A stretch of DNA of 64,000 nucleotides from Phenylobacterium sp. Root1290 (GCF_001425305.1 NZ_LMEE01000001.1:694646-758645); one strand, 5' to 3'; shown: positions 46,034-55,861, numbered from the stretch's first letter. A program made the numbers and translations. The notes: generated from the sequence alone by a model not told the origin.

Positions 46034-47320
46034 TCAGTGGCGGGTCGGCAGCACCACGGTCATGTCTTCGTAGCCCTTCACGAAGGTCGAGTAGCTGCGC
46101 TTCGGCTCGGCCTGAAGTTGGATGTCGGGGAAGCGCTTGAGAATCTCTTCCCAGATAATGGTCAGCTGCAGCTCGGCCAGGCGGTTGCCGACGCAGCGAT
46201 GGATGCCGAAGCCGAACGACATGTGCTGGCGCGGGCGGGCGCGGTCGACGATGTAGCTGTTGGGGTGCTCGATCACCCGTTCGTCGCGATTGCCCGAGAC
46301 GTACCACATGACCACCTTGTCGCCTTCGCGGATGGTCTTGCCGCCCATCTCGAAGTCCTGGGTGGCGGTGCGCGACATGTGGGCCAGCGGGGTCTGCCAG
46401 CGGATGGTTTCGGAGACCATCGAGGTGATCAGACCCTGATCGGCCCGCAGCTTGGCGTACTGGTCGGGGTTCTGGTTGAGGGCGTAGACCGATCCGCTGA
46501 TGGTGTTCCGCGTGGTGTCGTTGCCGCCGATGATCAGCAGGCCGACATTGGCGTGGAACTCGGCCATGGTCATGTTCCGGGTCTCCTCGCCGTGGGCCAG
46601 CATGGAGATCAGGTCGCCGGCCGGCTCGGCGTTCACCCGCTGGTTCCACAGCTCGGTGAAGTAGCCGAAGCACTCGTTCATCGTCGCGCGCAGGTCCTGC
46701 AGGCTGGCCGCGCCGCCGGGATAGCCGGGCGGCGTGGTCATGGCGTCGGACCAGCGGGTCAGCTTGCGGCGCTCCTCGAACGGGAAGTCGAACAGGGTCG
46801 CCAAGGTCATGGTGGTCAGTTCCTTCGACACCAGGTCGACCCAGTCGAAGGCCTCGCCGATCGGCAGCGAGTCGAGGATCAGGCCGGCCCGTTCGCGGAT
46901 CTGTGGGGCCATGACGGTCAGGGCGTGGGGCGACAGCGCCGGGCTGACCGTCTTGCGCTGCACGTCGTGGCGCGGCGGGTCCATGGCGATGAAGTTGGTG
47001 GCGGTGTTGGCCGGGTCGCGGAACCCTTGGGCGGCCTTGGGGGTGAGCGAGATGCCCTTGGCCGAGGAGAACACCTGATGGTTGGAATCCACCGACATGA
47101 TGTCGTTGTAGCGGGTGATCGACCAATAGGGCCCGTAGTTGCTGTCGGGCGTGAAGTGGACCGGGGATTCGTCGCGCAGGCGCTGGAAGATCGGCCACAT
47201 GGCGTTGTCGCGGAACAGCGAGGCGCGGGCCGGATTCAGGTCCTCCAGCGGCGTTTCGTAGGCGGCCTTGTGCGCGGCGGCGCGCTTGTCCTTCAGGATG
47301 TCCGCGGTTGCGTCAGCCAT
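46034..47320 (-). CDS. Cytochrome P450, second copy
   Basis: 428 residues. The heme segment is FGFGIHRCVGNRLAELQL with Cys376, the I-helix is LLIIGGNDTTRNTISGSV, and the E-x-x-R motif is in SETIRWQTPLAHMSRTA. FMAMDPPRHDVQRK resembles P450s that act on terpene or steroid-like compounds (CYP108-like pattern recalled). The ATG at 47320 starts at MADATADILKDKRAAAHK. A TetR gene follows downstream. It is unlike the first P450 in length and sequence. Confidence 0.92.
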   Translation of the reverse strand: MADATADILKDKRAAAHKAAYETPLEDLNPARASLFRDNAMWPIFQRLRDESPVHFTPDSNYGPYWSITRYNDIMSVDSNHQVFSSAKGISLTPKAAQGFRDPANTATNFIAMDPPRHDVQRKTVSPALSPHALTVMAPQIRERAGLILDSLPIGEAFDWVDLVSKELTTMTLATLFDFPFEERRKLTRWSDAMTTPPGYPGGAASLQDLRATMNECFGYFTELWNQRVNAEPAGDLISMLAHGEETRNMTMAEFHANVGLLIIGGNDTTRNTISGSVYALNQNPDQYAKLRADQGLITSMVSETIRWQTPLAHMSRTATQDFEMGGKTIREGDKVVMWYVSGNRDERVIEHPNSYIVDRARPRQHMSFGFGIHRCVGNRLAELQLTIIWEEILKRFPDIQLQAEPKRSYSTFVKGYEDMTVVLPTRH

Positions 47321-47420
47321 GACCGTTCCCTCGCCCTTAAACGCCCACGCTCGGGGCGACGGGTGATCGGACCCTTTCGAACAAGGTTCCACAAGGGATT
47401 AAGACGCACGCCCATCGGCG

Positions 47421-48092
47421 CTACTGGATCCCCGACCATCCGGCATAGGCCAGGACCACAGCCAGGATGATCGCCAGGGCCTTGAGCCATTGCCAGACGA
47501 CGATGCCGAACGCGCGCCAGCGACGTTTGTCGGCATGGCTGATCCAGGCGGTCTGCAAGGCGACGTACCAAACGCTCGCGGCCAGGGCGAGCAGCCCGCC
47601 CGCCACGCGCGCGTGGGGCGAGGCGTTGGCGACCGTCAGCCCCGCCCCGACCAGAAGCGCGAACACGGCGGCAGGGTAGCACTCGATGAAGAACGGCCCG
47701 CGCAGGGTCGAGCGCGACAGCTGGAGGCCGGACGCCTTGACGTGATGCAGCGCGAACATGAGCGGGAACACCGCGAAGACCAGCGCCCGGAAGGCGATGA
47801 GGTTCTGCTGCGAAAGCCTGGGCATCTCGCCCCCGCTGGCCGCGAACGGGTCGTAGTGCAGTCCGATCTCGACGGCATGGGACAGCAGGAGACTTAGGAG
47901 CAGGAACAGCGGCGGGGAGAGCGACTGGTCGAACTGCTGGTCTTCGGGCCTGTGGAGCTGGTCGCGGCTATATTCCAGGGTCCGGATCGGCTGCGTCAGC
48001 GTCATAATGAGCGTGCGTGGATAGAAGACGAGCCAGGTCATCACCTCGTAGAGCAGCTCCTCAAGGGAGCGGAGCATCTTCATGAAGTCCAT
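47421..48092 (-). CDS. Hypothetical integral membrane protein
   Basis: 223 residues with about five transmembrane segments (PPLFLLLSLLLSHAVEIGL, ALVFAVFPLMFALHHV, FFIECYPAAVFALLVGAGL, VAGGLLALAASVWYVAL and WLKALAIILAVVLAYAGW). The cytoplasmic N-terminus is amphipathic, containing TLTQPIRTLEYSRDQLHRP. I recognise no specific family; it resembles small Yip1-like membrane proteins only in general form. It lies upstream of the P450, 100 bases before its start. Confidence 0.72.
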   Translation of the reverse strand: MDFMKMLRSLEELLYEVMTWLVFYPRTLIMTLTQPIRTLEYSRDQLHRPEDQQFDQSLSPPLFLLLSLLLSHAVEIGLHYDPFAASGGEMPRLSQQNLIAFRALVFAVFPLMFALHHVKASGLQLSRSTLRGPFFIECYPAAVFALLVGAGLTVANASPHARVAGGLLALAASVWYVALQTAWISHADKRRWRAFGIVVWQWLKALAIILAVVLAYAGWSGIQ

Positions 48093-48125
48093 GCGCAGGG
48101 TCCTCTGCGTGTTCCGAGCCCTACG

Positions 48126-48767
48126 CTAGCGCGCCAACACCACGTGCGTCGCGCCCTCGCCCGCCACGTGCTCGACGACGCCAAACCCCAGCGCCGGCAG
48201 GTCGAGGCCCGCCAGCAGCGGCTCGCCCTGGCCGAGGAGGACCGGCGAGAGGGCCAGGTGCATCTCGTCGACGGCGCCGGCGCGCAGGTACTGGCGCACG
48301 GTCTCGACGCCGCCGCCGATCTTGACGTCGAGGTCGCCGGCCGCGGCCTTGGCCTGGTCCAGCGCCGCCTCGATCCCCTCGGTCACGAAATGGAAGGTCG
48401 TGCCGCCGGCCATTTCGATCGGGTCGCGGGGGTGGTGGGTGAGGACGAAGGTCGGGGCGTGATAGGGCGGATCGTCGCCCCACCAGCCCTTCCAGCTCTC
48501 GTCGGCCCAAGGGCCGCGGACCGGGCCGAACATGTTGCGCCCCAGGATGAAGGCGCCGAAGCCGCGCATGGCGCGGTCGGCATAGGCCTGGTCGACGCCG
48601 TCGGAGCCGCCGGGCTGGCCGATCATCTCGTGGAAGAAGCGGGTTCCGAACAGCCACTCGTGCAGCTCCTGCCCGCGCAGGCCGAGGGGGTTCTCCAGGC
48701 TCTGCTCGGGCCCGGCGCCGAAGCCGTCGAGCGAGATCGAAAAGCCCCCTACCCGCACCCGTGACAT
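48126..48767 (-). CDS. Dihydrofolate reductase-like protein (RibD C-terminal family)
   Basis: 213 residues with the RibD_C/DHFR-like fold: N-terminal SRVRVGGFSISLDGFGAG, a FMMG-equivalent FILGRNMFGPVRG, then KIGGGVETVRQYLRAGAVDEMHLALSPVLLGQGEPLL. These proteins reduce pyrimidine-like or other substrates with NADPH. The ATG at 48767 is the family start. It is monocistronic or runs into the membrane protein gene; its function is inferred from fold. Confidence 0.86.
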   Translation of the reverse strand: MSRVRVGGFSISLDGFGAGPEQSLENPLGLRGQELHEWLFGTRFFHEMIGQPGGSDGVDQAYADRAMRGFGAFILGRNMFGPVRGPWADESWKGWWGDDPPYHAPTFVLTHHPRDPIEMAGGTTFHFVTEGIEAALDQAKAAAGDLDVKIGGGVETVRQYLRAGAVDEMHLALSPVLLGQGEPLLAGLDLPALGFGVVEHVAGEGATHVVLAR

Positions 48768-48965
48768 GCCGCCTCCGCCCATTCGCCGCCCGCCGAACCG
48801 GGCCCGGCATCCTAGGACGAAGGAGAGGAGCGTGGGCAGTCCCTTTGAGGCGGAGAGGCATCGACTTCGCCGGCCTCGGGAATTCTACTGATGGCGGATC
48901 GCGCCTGCGGCTGTCCCACTGCGGCGGCGGCAGGCGCGACGCCAGCCTAGTCTCAGGAGCGCCCG

Positions 48966-51320
48966 ATGCCCCTCCAGGAGTACGATCCGCATGGCCGGTT
49001 CACCGGCCTCATCGGGCGTACGCCCGACGTTTCCTCGCCCGCCTGGCCGCGGCCGACGCAGACCCGCGAGGGGGCGCCCAACGTCCTCTTCATCGTGCTG
49101 GACGATGTCGGGTACAGCCACCTGGGCTGCTATGGCGGCCAGATCGCCACCCCGAACATCGACGCCCTGGCGGCCGACGGGCTGCTGTTCAGCAACATGC
49201 ACACGACGGCGCTGTGTTCGCCGTCGCGGTCCTGCATCCTGACCGGGCGCAACCACCACTCCAACCACATGGGCTGCCTCTCGAACGGGTCGACCGGCTT
49301 TCCGGGGTCCGACGGCTACATGCCGTTCGAGAACGGCATGCTGTCGGAGATCCTCAAGGGCGAGGGCTACAGCACCTACTGCGTCGGCAAGTGGCACCTG
49401 TCGCCGGAAGAGACCAACACGCCGGCCGGACCGTACGACCGCTGGCCGCTGGGCCGGTCGTTCGAGCGCTATTTCGGCTTCCTCGGGGGCGACACCAACC
49501 AGTGGTACCCGGAGCTGATGTACGACAATCACCAGGTCGAGCCCGAGGGCACGCCTGAAGAGGGTTACCACCTGACCCCGGACCTGGTCGACAAGGCCAA
49601 GTCGTTCATCGCCGACGCCAAGCAGATCGCGCCCAACAAGCCGTTCTTCATGTACTTCGCCACCGGCGCGGGCCACTCGCCGCACCATGTCCCCAAGGAG
49701 TGGGCCGACAAGTACAAGGGCAAGTTCGACGACGGCTGGGAGGCTTACCGCCAGCGGGCGTTCAAGGCGCTCAAGGACCGCAAGATCATTCCGCCGACCA
49801 CGGAGCTGTCACGTCCCGACCCGGACGTGCAGGACTGGGACAACCTGCCCGCGGACGACCGGCGGCTCTATGCGCGGATGATGGAGGTGTTCGCCGGCTT
49901 CATGGAGCACACCGATCACTATATCGGCGAGCTGATCGGCTTCCTGAAAGAGATCGGCGAGTACGACAACACCCTGATCATGCTGATCTCGGACAACGGC
50001 TCCAGCGCGGAGGGCGGACCGACCGGATCGGTCAACGAGTGCCGGTTCTTCAACAACGTCGCCGACACCGTCGAGGACGGACTCAAGCACATCGAGGAGA
50101 TCGGCGGCCCGACCACCTTCAACCACTTCCCTTGGGGCTGGACGCACGCCGGCAACACCCCTTTCCGGCGCTGGAAGCGCGAGACCTATCGCGGCGGGGC
50201 CACCGACCCGTTCATCGTCTCCTGGCCCCAGGGCATCAAGGCCAGGGGCGAGGTGCGCAGCCAGTACGCGCACATCATCGACATGGTCCCCACGGTGCTT
50301 GAAGCGCTGGCGGTGGAGCCTCGGCAGAGCATCAAGGGCGTCACCCAGGCGCCGATGGAGGGCGTCAGCCTCACCTCCACGTTCGCAGACGCGGCCGCGC
50401 CGGCCACGCACCTGACGCAGTATTTCGAGATGCTGGGCCACCGCTCGATCTATCACGACGGCTGGCGGGCGGTGTGCCCCTGGCCCGGAGCATCGTTCGT
50501 CGAGTCCGGCCGCAAGTTCGGCGACGAGATCAGCCATGACATGCTGGCCGACCTCGACGCTCACGGCTGGGAGCTCTACCACGTGGCCGAGGACTTCGCC
50601 GAAGCCCGCAACGTCGCCGACCAGAACCGCGAGCGCCTGATCGCCATGATCGGCACGTGGTACAACGAGGCAGGCAAGTACAACGTCCTGCCGATCGACA
50701 GCCGCGGCACCCAGCGGATCGCGCTGGAGCGGCCGCAGATCGCCAGCACCCTCACGCGCTACACGCTCTATCCAAACACCCAGTCGATCGTCGCGGCCGC
50801 CGCGCCCAAGACCCTCAATCGCCCGCATAGCTTCACCGCCGAGGTGGAGATCCCGCAGGGCGGCGCGGACGGGGCGTTGCTTTCGTTCGGCGGCAACGAC
50901 GGCGGCTTCTCGTTCTACGTCCAGGACGGCAGGCTCTGCTATCTGCACAACTACCTGGCCATCGACTACTTCTACGTCAAAGCCGACACGCCGCTGCCCG
51001 CTGGCAAGCATCTCGTCAGCATGCAATTTGAACCGACCGGCAAGCCGGATGTGAAGAACGGCAAGGGCGTCCCGGCCAGGGTGACCTTGCTGGTCGATGG
51101 CAAGCCCATCGCCAGCGGAGATCTGCCGCACACCGTCCCGATCCGGCTAGGCCAGGGCGGCGCGATGCTGGTCGGCATGGATGCGGGCTCGCCGGTATGC
51201 CCCGAGTACAAGCCGCCGTTCCGCTACCAAGGTCGCCTGAAACGCGTGATCGTCGACCTCAGCGGCGAAGAGGTCGCCGACCATGAGGCCGAGATGCGGG
51301 CGTTCATGCGCAAACAGTAG
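48966..51320 (+). CDS. Sulfatase (arylsulfatase family)
   Basis: 784 residues. The N-terminal catalytic domain has NVLFIVLDDVGYSHLGCYGG (metal-binding aspartates) and the sulfatase signature CSPSRSCILTGRN with Cys84 as the residue that must be converted to formylglycine. A long C-terminal non-catalytic domain (about 580-784) follows. No signal peptide is seen. It cleaves sulfate esters; the substrate is not identifiable. A formylglycine-generating enzyme is needed and is not in this window. It could supply sulfate, and cysTWA is on this chromosome segment, but far away. Confidence 0.9.
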   Translation: MPLQEYDPHGRFTGLIGRTPDVSSPAWPRPTQTREGAPNVLFIVLDDVGYSHLGCYGGQIATPNIDALAADGLLFSNMHTTALCSPSRSCILTGRNHHSNHMGCLSNGSTGFPGSDGYMPFENGMLSEILKGEGYSTYCVGKWHLSPEETNTPAGPYDRWPLGRSFERYFGFLGGDTNQWYPELMYDNHQVEPEGTPEEGYHLTPDLVDKAKSFIADAKQIAPNKPFFMYFATGAGHSPHHVPKEWADKYKGKFDDGWEAYRQRAFKALKDRKIIPPTTELSRPDPDVQDWDNLPADDRRLYARMMEVFAGFMEHTDHYIGELIGFLKEIGEYDNTLIMLISDNGSSAEGGPTGSVNECRFFNNVADTVEDGLKHIEEIGGPTTFNHFPWGWTHAGNTPFRRWKRETYRGGATDPFIVSWPQGIKARGEVRSQYAHIIDMVPTVLEALAVEPRQSIKGVTQAPMEGVSLTSTFADAAAPATHLTQYFEMLGHRSIYHDGWRAVCPWPGASFVESGRKFGDEISHDMLADLDAHGWELYHVAEDFAEARNVADQNRERLIAMIGTWYNEAGKYNVLPIDSRGTQRIALERPQIASTLTRYTLYPNTQSIVAAAAPKTLNRPHSFTAEVEIPQGGADGALLSFGGNDGGFSFYVQDGRLCYLHNYLAIDYFYVKADTPLPAGKHLVSMQFEPTGKPDVKNGKGVPARVTLLVDGKPIASGDLPHTVPIRLGQGGAMLVGMDAGSPVCPEYKPPFRYQGRLKRVIVDLSGEEVADHEAEMRAFMRKQ

Positions 51321-51362
51321 CGCCGCTGGCTCGCCCGACGCCGCATTCGCCCTGTCGAGACG

Positions 51363-52181
51363 CTAAGGAAACAGCCAGCGCAACAGCGGCCTGATGGCGT
51401 TCCAGAGCCGGTCCTTGAGCTGGATACGCAGCGGGGGATCGGCCTGCGTGGGGACGGCCGGGGCGGCGCCGCCGCCGGCGGTCAGGACCAGCATCTCGAT
51501 CTCGCCGTCGGTGAAGTAGCGATCGCCCTCGCCGTTGCGTCCGGCCAGGGTGGGCCCCACGCCCGAGACCTGATAGGCGCTGGTCGCCCGGTCGGCCGAC
51601 AGCATCTGCTGCGCAAGCAGGTCGCGCTCGGCGTCGATGTCCGGCGCGATGTCGTGGGTGACCTGGCCGGTGTCGGCGCTGAGGCCGACGCCGCGGTCGA
51701 AGGTGGCCGAGCCGAGCCAGACGGGCCGGCCCTCGGCCCCGACGTCCAGCACCTTCCACAGCCGCACGTGATGGCGCCGCCGCGCGCTGGCCCCGCTGGC
51801 GCGCTCGAAGGCCAGATCCTGCCTGCGGCCGTCGTAGAACAAGGCGCTGACCGGGGCGCGCGGATCGGGCTTGTCGATCAGCACGCTGCGCACGATGCCC
51901 AGGCTCGAGCGCACCGTGACCGGATCGGCGGGCTGCCAGCCGATCGCCTGCATGGCGGCGGCGACATCGCCGCGCGCGCCGACCAGGCCGATGTTCAGCG
52001 GATCGCCGGGAATGTCCGCCGAGGTGCGGGTGACCATCGGACGTCCGGCCAGCTTCGGCTGGCGCTCATGGTGGCGCCAGACCATCGGCAGCAGGGCGTA
52101 GGCCGCGAGCCCATAGAGCGTCAGGCCGATGAGGGCGGCGACGGCGAGGCGCGCAAACCTGCTGGTTCGAGGCGTTTCCAC
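51363..52181 (-). CDS. LssY C-terminal domain protein, membrane-anchored
   Basis: 272 residues. An N-terminal transmembrane helix (about 10-34, RFARLAVAALIGLTLYGLAAYALLP) precedes an LssY-C domain with VGARGDVAAAMQAIGWQPADP, SALFYDGRRQDLAFE and FDRGVGLSADTGQVTHDIAPDIDAERD. LssY-C proteins are often linked to membrane phosphatase or DedA-like units, but here stand alone. The start is uncertain: a GTG at 52181 gives a short tail before the helix, and a GTG at 52244 would add 21 residues. It is convergent with the sulfatase. Confidence 0.82.
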   Translation of the reverse strand: METPRTSRFARLAVAALIGLTLYGLAAYALLPMVWRHHERQPKLAGRPMVTRTSADIPGDPLNIGLVGARGDVAAAMQAIGWQPADPVTVRSSLGIVRSVLIDKPDPRAPVSALFYDGRRQDLAFERASGASARRRHHVRLWKVLDVGAEGRPVWLGSATFDRGVGLSADTGQVTHDIAPDIDAERDLLAQQMLSADRATSAYQVSGVGPTLAGRNGEGDRYFTDGEIEMLVLTAGGGAAPAVPTQADPPLRIQLKDRLWNAIRPLLRWLFP

Positions 52182-52312
52182 GGGCGGAGACTCGCACTCT
52201 TTTGGCTGGAAGTCCGTCGCTCGCTGGCCGGTGCGGCGACGCACAGCTTGCCTTCACCCTCTCAATCTAGGATCAGGACCACCCGAGCCTAGTTCGATCG
52301 AACGGAACCGTC

Positions 52313-53656
52313 TTGCGCACCGCCATTGTTCACCCCGGAGCCGACAACCTCCGCTACGAAATCCGCCAGATCGTGGAGGTCGCCAAGGCCATCGCAGCCA
52401 CCGGGCAGCCCATCCGCTGGGAGAACATCGGCGACCCGATCGCCAAGGGCGAACGGCCGCCGGCCTGGATCAAGGAAATCGTCGGCGAGGTCGCCCAGAA
52501 CGACCTGAGCTTCGCCTATTCGCCGACCAAGGGCCTGGACGATACGCGCGCCTACATCGCCGGCGAGCGGAACCTGGAAGGCGGCATCCAGATCACCGCC
52601 GAGGACATCCTGTTCTTCAACGGCCTGGGCGACGCCATCTCGACCATCTATGGCGCGCTGCATCCGGCCGCTCGGGTGATCGGCCCCAATCCGGCCTATC
52701 CGACTCACTCCTCGGCCGAGGCCGCCCATGCGGGCGCGCCGCACATCACCTATCGCCTCGATCCGCAGAACGGCTGGAAGCCGGACCTGGCGGACCTCGA
52801 ATCGAAGGTGGCGGCCAATCCGCAGATCGCCGCCATCCTGATCATCAATCCCGACAATCCGACCGGCTTCGTCTATCCGCAGGAGACCCTGGCCGCGATC
52901 GTCGACATCGCCCGCCGCCACGGCCTGTTCCTGATCTCCGACGAGATCTACTCGAACCTCGCCTACCCCGGCTCGGGCATGCACAAGCTGGCCTCGGTGA
53001 TCGGGCAGGTGCCGGCCATCGCCATGCGCGGCATTTCCAAGGAATTCCCCTGGCCGGGCGCCCGGTGCGGCTGGATCGAGATCTACAACCGCGACCAGGA
53101 CGCCGACTTCGACCGGTTCGCGCGCTCGCTGCTCGAGACCAAGATGCTGGAGGTCTGCGCCACCACCCTGCCCCAGCAGGTGCTGCCGCGGGTGATGGGC
53201 GATGCCCGTTACTATCCGTACCTGGAGCAGCGGGTGAGCGCCTATGACCGCCGCGCCCGGCGCGCGGCCGAGGTGCTGTCGGCCATCCCCGAGATCACCA
53301 TCCACCCGGCCCGCGGCGCCTTCTACATGACCGCGGTGTTCCGGCACGGCGCCCTGAACCTGGAGCAATCGCTGCCCGCGCCGCAGAGCGCCACGGCGAT
53401 CATCACGCCGCACCTGAGCGCGGCGCTGGACCAGCGGTTCGTGCTGCACCTGCTGGCCGGCACGGGCATCTGCGTGGTGCCGCTGTCCACCGGCTTCAAT
53501 TCGGACCTGCAGGGCTTCCGTTTCACCCTGCTGGAGGCCGACGAGGCGAAGTTCGAGACCCTGCTCGTCGACCTGGCCGCAGCTCTGCGCGCCTATCTCG
53601 CCAGCGGCAAGGTCCAGGCCGAAGGCGCCCTGTCGCCGAGCGTCTCGGCGGCCTAG
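52313..53656 (+). CDS. Pyridoxal-phosphate aminotransferase, class I/II
   Basis: 447 residues, fold type I. The PLP lysine is Lys243 in RGISKEFPWPGARCG; Asn182 (NPDNPTG), Asp210 and Tyr213 (SDEIYSN) bind the cofactor. The start is TTG at 52313 (TTG-CGC-ACC), since no ATG precedes conserved LRYEIRQIVEVAKAI. It faces away from the LssY-C gene, with about 130 bases between. The amino donor and acceptor are not predictable; the C-terminal 20 residues are family-atypical. Confidence 0.88.
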   Translation: MRTAIVHPGADNLRYEIRQIVEVAKAIAATGQPIRWENIGDPIAKGERPPAWIKEIVGEVAQNDLSFAYSPTKGLDDTRAYIAGERNLEGGIQITAEDILFFNGLGDAISTIYGALHPAARVIGPNPAYPTHSSAEAAHAGAPHITYRLDPQNGWKPDLADLESKVAANPQIAAILIINPDNPTGFVYPQETLAAIVDIARRHGLFLISDEIYSNLAYPGSGMHKLASVIGQVPAIAMRGISKEFPWPGARCGWIEIYNRDQDADFDRFARSLLETKMLEVCATTLPQQVLPRVMGDARYYPYLEQRVSAYDRRARRAAEVLSAIPEITIHPARGAFYMTAVFRHGALNLEQSLPAPQSATAIITPHLSAALDQRFVLHLLAGTGICVVPLSTGFNSDLQGFRFTLLEADEAKFETLLVDLAAALRAYLASGKVQAEGALSPSVSAA

Positions 53657-53660
53657 GGCG

Positions 53661-53990
53661 TCAGCCGCCGGTCTCGTCGACCTCGATGGCGACGGTCTTG
53701 CCGCGAGACAGCGGCTCCCAGCCGGCCGAGACGGCGGAGGTGATCGCCCTGGCCACCAGTTCCCGCGCGATGTGCGAGGGCTGGAGCTGCGGGGCGCCGA
53801 ACCGGCGCTGCGGGCCGGGCGGGAATTCGACCACGGCTTCGCGCTGCCCTTCCTTGTGACGCACGGCGAGCGCCATGCCGCGCCACTTGGCGGTGTCGCT
53901 GGACCATTGCGGCTGCCGGTGAAGCCGCCAGAGATAGGGCTCGCCGCCGACTTCGATCTCGAACTCTGGGCTTTGATTGTTTCGTGCCAT
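53661..53990 (-). CDS. Conserved hypothetical protein
   Basis: 109 residues, soluble, beta-rich, without signal or membrane segments. Tryptophan-rich blocks (EPYLWRLHRQPQWSSDTAKWRGMALAV) and QPSHIARELVARAITSAVSAGW are recognisable as a family I have seen in alphaproteobacteria but cannot name. Convergent with the aminotransferase gene, four bases apart. Its start lies 134 bases from the divergent nitroreductase gene. Confidence 0.7.
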   Translation of the reverse strand: MARNNQSPEFEIEVGGEPYLWRLHRQPQWSSDTAKWRGMALAVRHKEGQREAVVEFPPGPQRRFGAPQLQPSHIARELVARAITSAVSAGWEPLSRGKTVAIEVDETGG

Positions 53991-54124
53991 GCGAGGGAGT
54001 TAGCCCGGCAAGAGCGTCCAGGCCACCCCGGCGGCGAAACGCGGTCAGCGACGGAACCGGAGATTGGCTTTCGCAGCGGAAAGCTGACAGTGCTCTACCG
54101 ATTGAAAAAGCCCAGGGGTCATTC

Positions 54125-54802
54125 ATGAAGTTTGACGACGTCATCCTCGGTCGCCGGAGTATCCGGGGCTACAAGCCCGATCCCGTTCCCCGGGCGCTGA
54201 TCGAGGAAATCATCGGCCTGGCGATGCGCGCGCCGTCGTCGATGAACACCCAGCCATGGAATTTCTACATCATCTCCGGCGAGCCGCTGGACAAGATTCG
54301 CGCCGGCAACACCGAGCGGAACCTGGCCGGCGTGCCGCATTCGCGCGAGTTCCGGACCGGCGAGGCCTTTGCCGGCCACCACCGCGACCGGCAGATCGGC
54401 GTCGCCAAGCAGCTGTTCTCCGCCATGGGGATCGCGCGCGAGGACAAGGAGATGCGCCAAGACTGGGTGCTGCGCGGCTTCCGCCAATTCGACGCCCCGG
54501 TCTGCGTCATCGTCACCTATGACCGCGTCCTGGCCAGCAGCGACGATACGCCCTTCGATTGCGGCGCGGTGACCACCGCCCTGGTCAACGCGGCCTGGTC
54601 GCGCGGCCTGGGCGCGGTGATCAACAGCCAGGGCATCATGCAGTCGCCGGTGGTTCGCGAACACGCCGGGATCGCCGAGGACCAGGTGATCATGAAGAGC
54701 ATCGCCTTAGGCTGGCCCGACGAGAGCTTCCCGGCCAATGCGGTGGTGTCGGAGCGCAAGTCGGTGGCCGAGGCCACCGTGTTCGTCGGGTTCGACGACT
54801 AG
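54125..54802 (+). CDS. Nitroreductase family protein
   Basis: 225 residues, flavin-dependent NAD(P)H oxidoreductase. The FMN-binding start is typical: VILGRRSIRGYKPDPVPRAL and MRAPSSMNTQPWNFYII, with later SRGLGAVINSQGIM and IALGWPDESFPANAV. Reduces nitro groups or quinones. The ATG at 54125 begins the family sequence; the open frame upstream is unrelated. The 3' end is 11 bases from the convergent regulator gene stop. Confidence 0.9.
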   Translation: MKFDDVILGRRSIRGYKPDPVPRALIEEIIGLAMRAPSSMNTQPWNFYIISGEPLDKIRAGNTERNLAGVPHSREFRTGEAFAGHHRDRQIGVAKQLFSAMGIAREDKEMRQDWVLRGFRQFDAPVCVIVTYDRVLASSDDTPFDCGAVTTALVNAAWSRGLGAVINSQGIMQSPVVREHAGIAEDQVIMKSIALGWPDESFPANAVVSERKSVAEATVFVGFDD

Positions 54803-54813
54803 GCGGAATTCGT

Positions 54814-55812
54814 TCAGCGCGGCCCTTCGAAAGCCTGGCGTGCGGCCGGCGCCTGTCGGGCGTCGGTCTCAAGCGCCACCCCAAGCGCCTCCAACTGGCG
54901 AAACAGCTCATACAGACGCTTGAGGTTCGCCACCGCCAGACGGCTCACCTCGGGTTCCATCGCCGCTGCGGGACGGGCGTCAAAGCCGGATCCCTGGGCG
55001 GTGACCAGGCCACGAGCCATCAGGGTCTGGACGCGTCGGCGGATGCTTGGGATCGGCTGATTGAGGGACCTGGCCAGAGACGACGTCCGCAGGGACGGCC
55101 AAACGTCGTCCGTGGCGCCGCGTCCGGTCGCCTCGACAACGCCCATATAGACCAAGGCCTCGCCATAGCCGCCGGACAGGTCGGCGAACCGGCGCAGGGT
55201 GTCGATGGCGAAAACGGCGCAGCGACGGTTCACCAGCCTTAGCGGCGGATCCTCGGTCTTGGCCTCGGCGGCCTCAGCCATTGGCCAGCCGATCTCCGGC
55301 GCCCTGGTCTGGAGGTCCCGCAGAAGGGTCCGGACCGCGGCGTAGTTGGCCTGGGAGCCCGCATGGTGGCGCGGTTCGTCGAGCAGACGCGCATGGATCC
55401 CGTGTTCGGTCCGCACGCACCGCCCCTGGGCGATCAGACCATCGACCCGCCGCCGGGTCGTTTCGTAGGCCAGCCCCAGACGCTCGGCCAATGCACTGAC
55501 CGTGATCGGACGGCGATAGCCTTCCGGCGGACCGGCCGCATAGGTCGCGTGCCGCCAGGTCAGGGCGGGATTGTCGTCGAGATAGCCGATGTTCGCATCC
55601 ATGATCGTGGTCAGGATCACCGCGTCGACGACATCGCCCCCTGCCCCGTCGACGCCCGCAAGGATGGCGCGCAGCAGGTAGCGGCAAGACGCATAGAGGG
55701 TGGCGCGAAGCGCGTCCGGGCTGGCCCGCGGCGCCTGCTTGAGCGGAGCGAGCGGCGCTTCGGCTAGCGACAAGCCAAGCCATGGCTCCAGGCTTGGTCG
55801 GACCGTTGGCAT
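54814..55812 (-). CDS. Putative DNA-binding regulator with two winged-helix segments
   Basis: 332 residues. One helix-turn-helix region lies near residue 110-150 (PITVSALAERLGLAYETTRRRVDGLIAQGR) and a second near 240-275 (SSLARSLNQPIPSIRRRVQTLMARGLV). No ligand motif or enzyme signature is seen. The start was set at 55812 (MPTVRPSLEPWLG) where the conserved-looking part begins. A perfect inverted repeat (55846-55861) lies just upstream of its start, a good candidate for an autoregulatory operator shared with the divergent response regulator. Confidence 0.7.
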   Translation of the reverse strand: MPTVRPSLEPWLGLSLAEAPLAPLKQAPRASPDALRATLYASCRYLLRAILAGVDGAGGDVVDAVILTTIMDANIGYLDDNPALTWRHATYAAGPPEGYRRPITVSALAERLGLAYETTRRRVDGLIAQGRCVRTEHGIHARLLDEPRHHAGSQANYAAVRTLLRDLQTRAPEIGWPMAEAAEAKTEDPPLRLVNRRCAVFAIDTLRRFADLSGGYGEALVYMGVVEATGRGATDDVWPSLRTSSLARSLNQPIPSIRRRVQTLMARGLVTAQGSGFDARPAAAMEPEVSRLAVANLKRLYELFRQLEALGVALETDARQAPAARQAFEGPR

Positions 55813-55845
55813 GGCGAATCCCCGCGGCCCCTGCGCCGTAAATCC

Positions 55846-55861
55846 GGTATGCTCACATACC
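55846..55861. promoter_or_regulatory. Inverted repeat operator candidate
   Basis: GGTATG, CTCA, CATACC: a perfect six-base inverted repeat with four-base spacer in the 142-base region between the wHTH regulator and the response regulator. Probably an operator for one of them. Confidence 0.5.
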
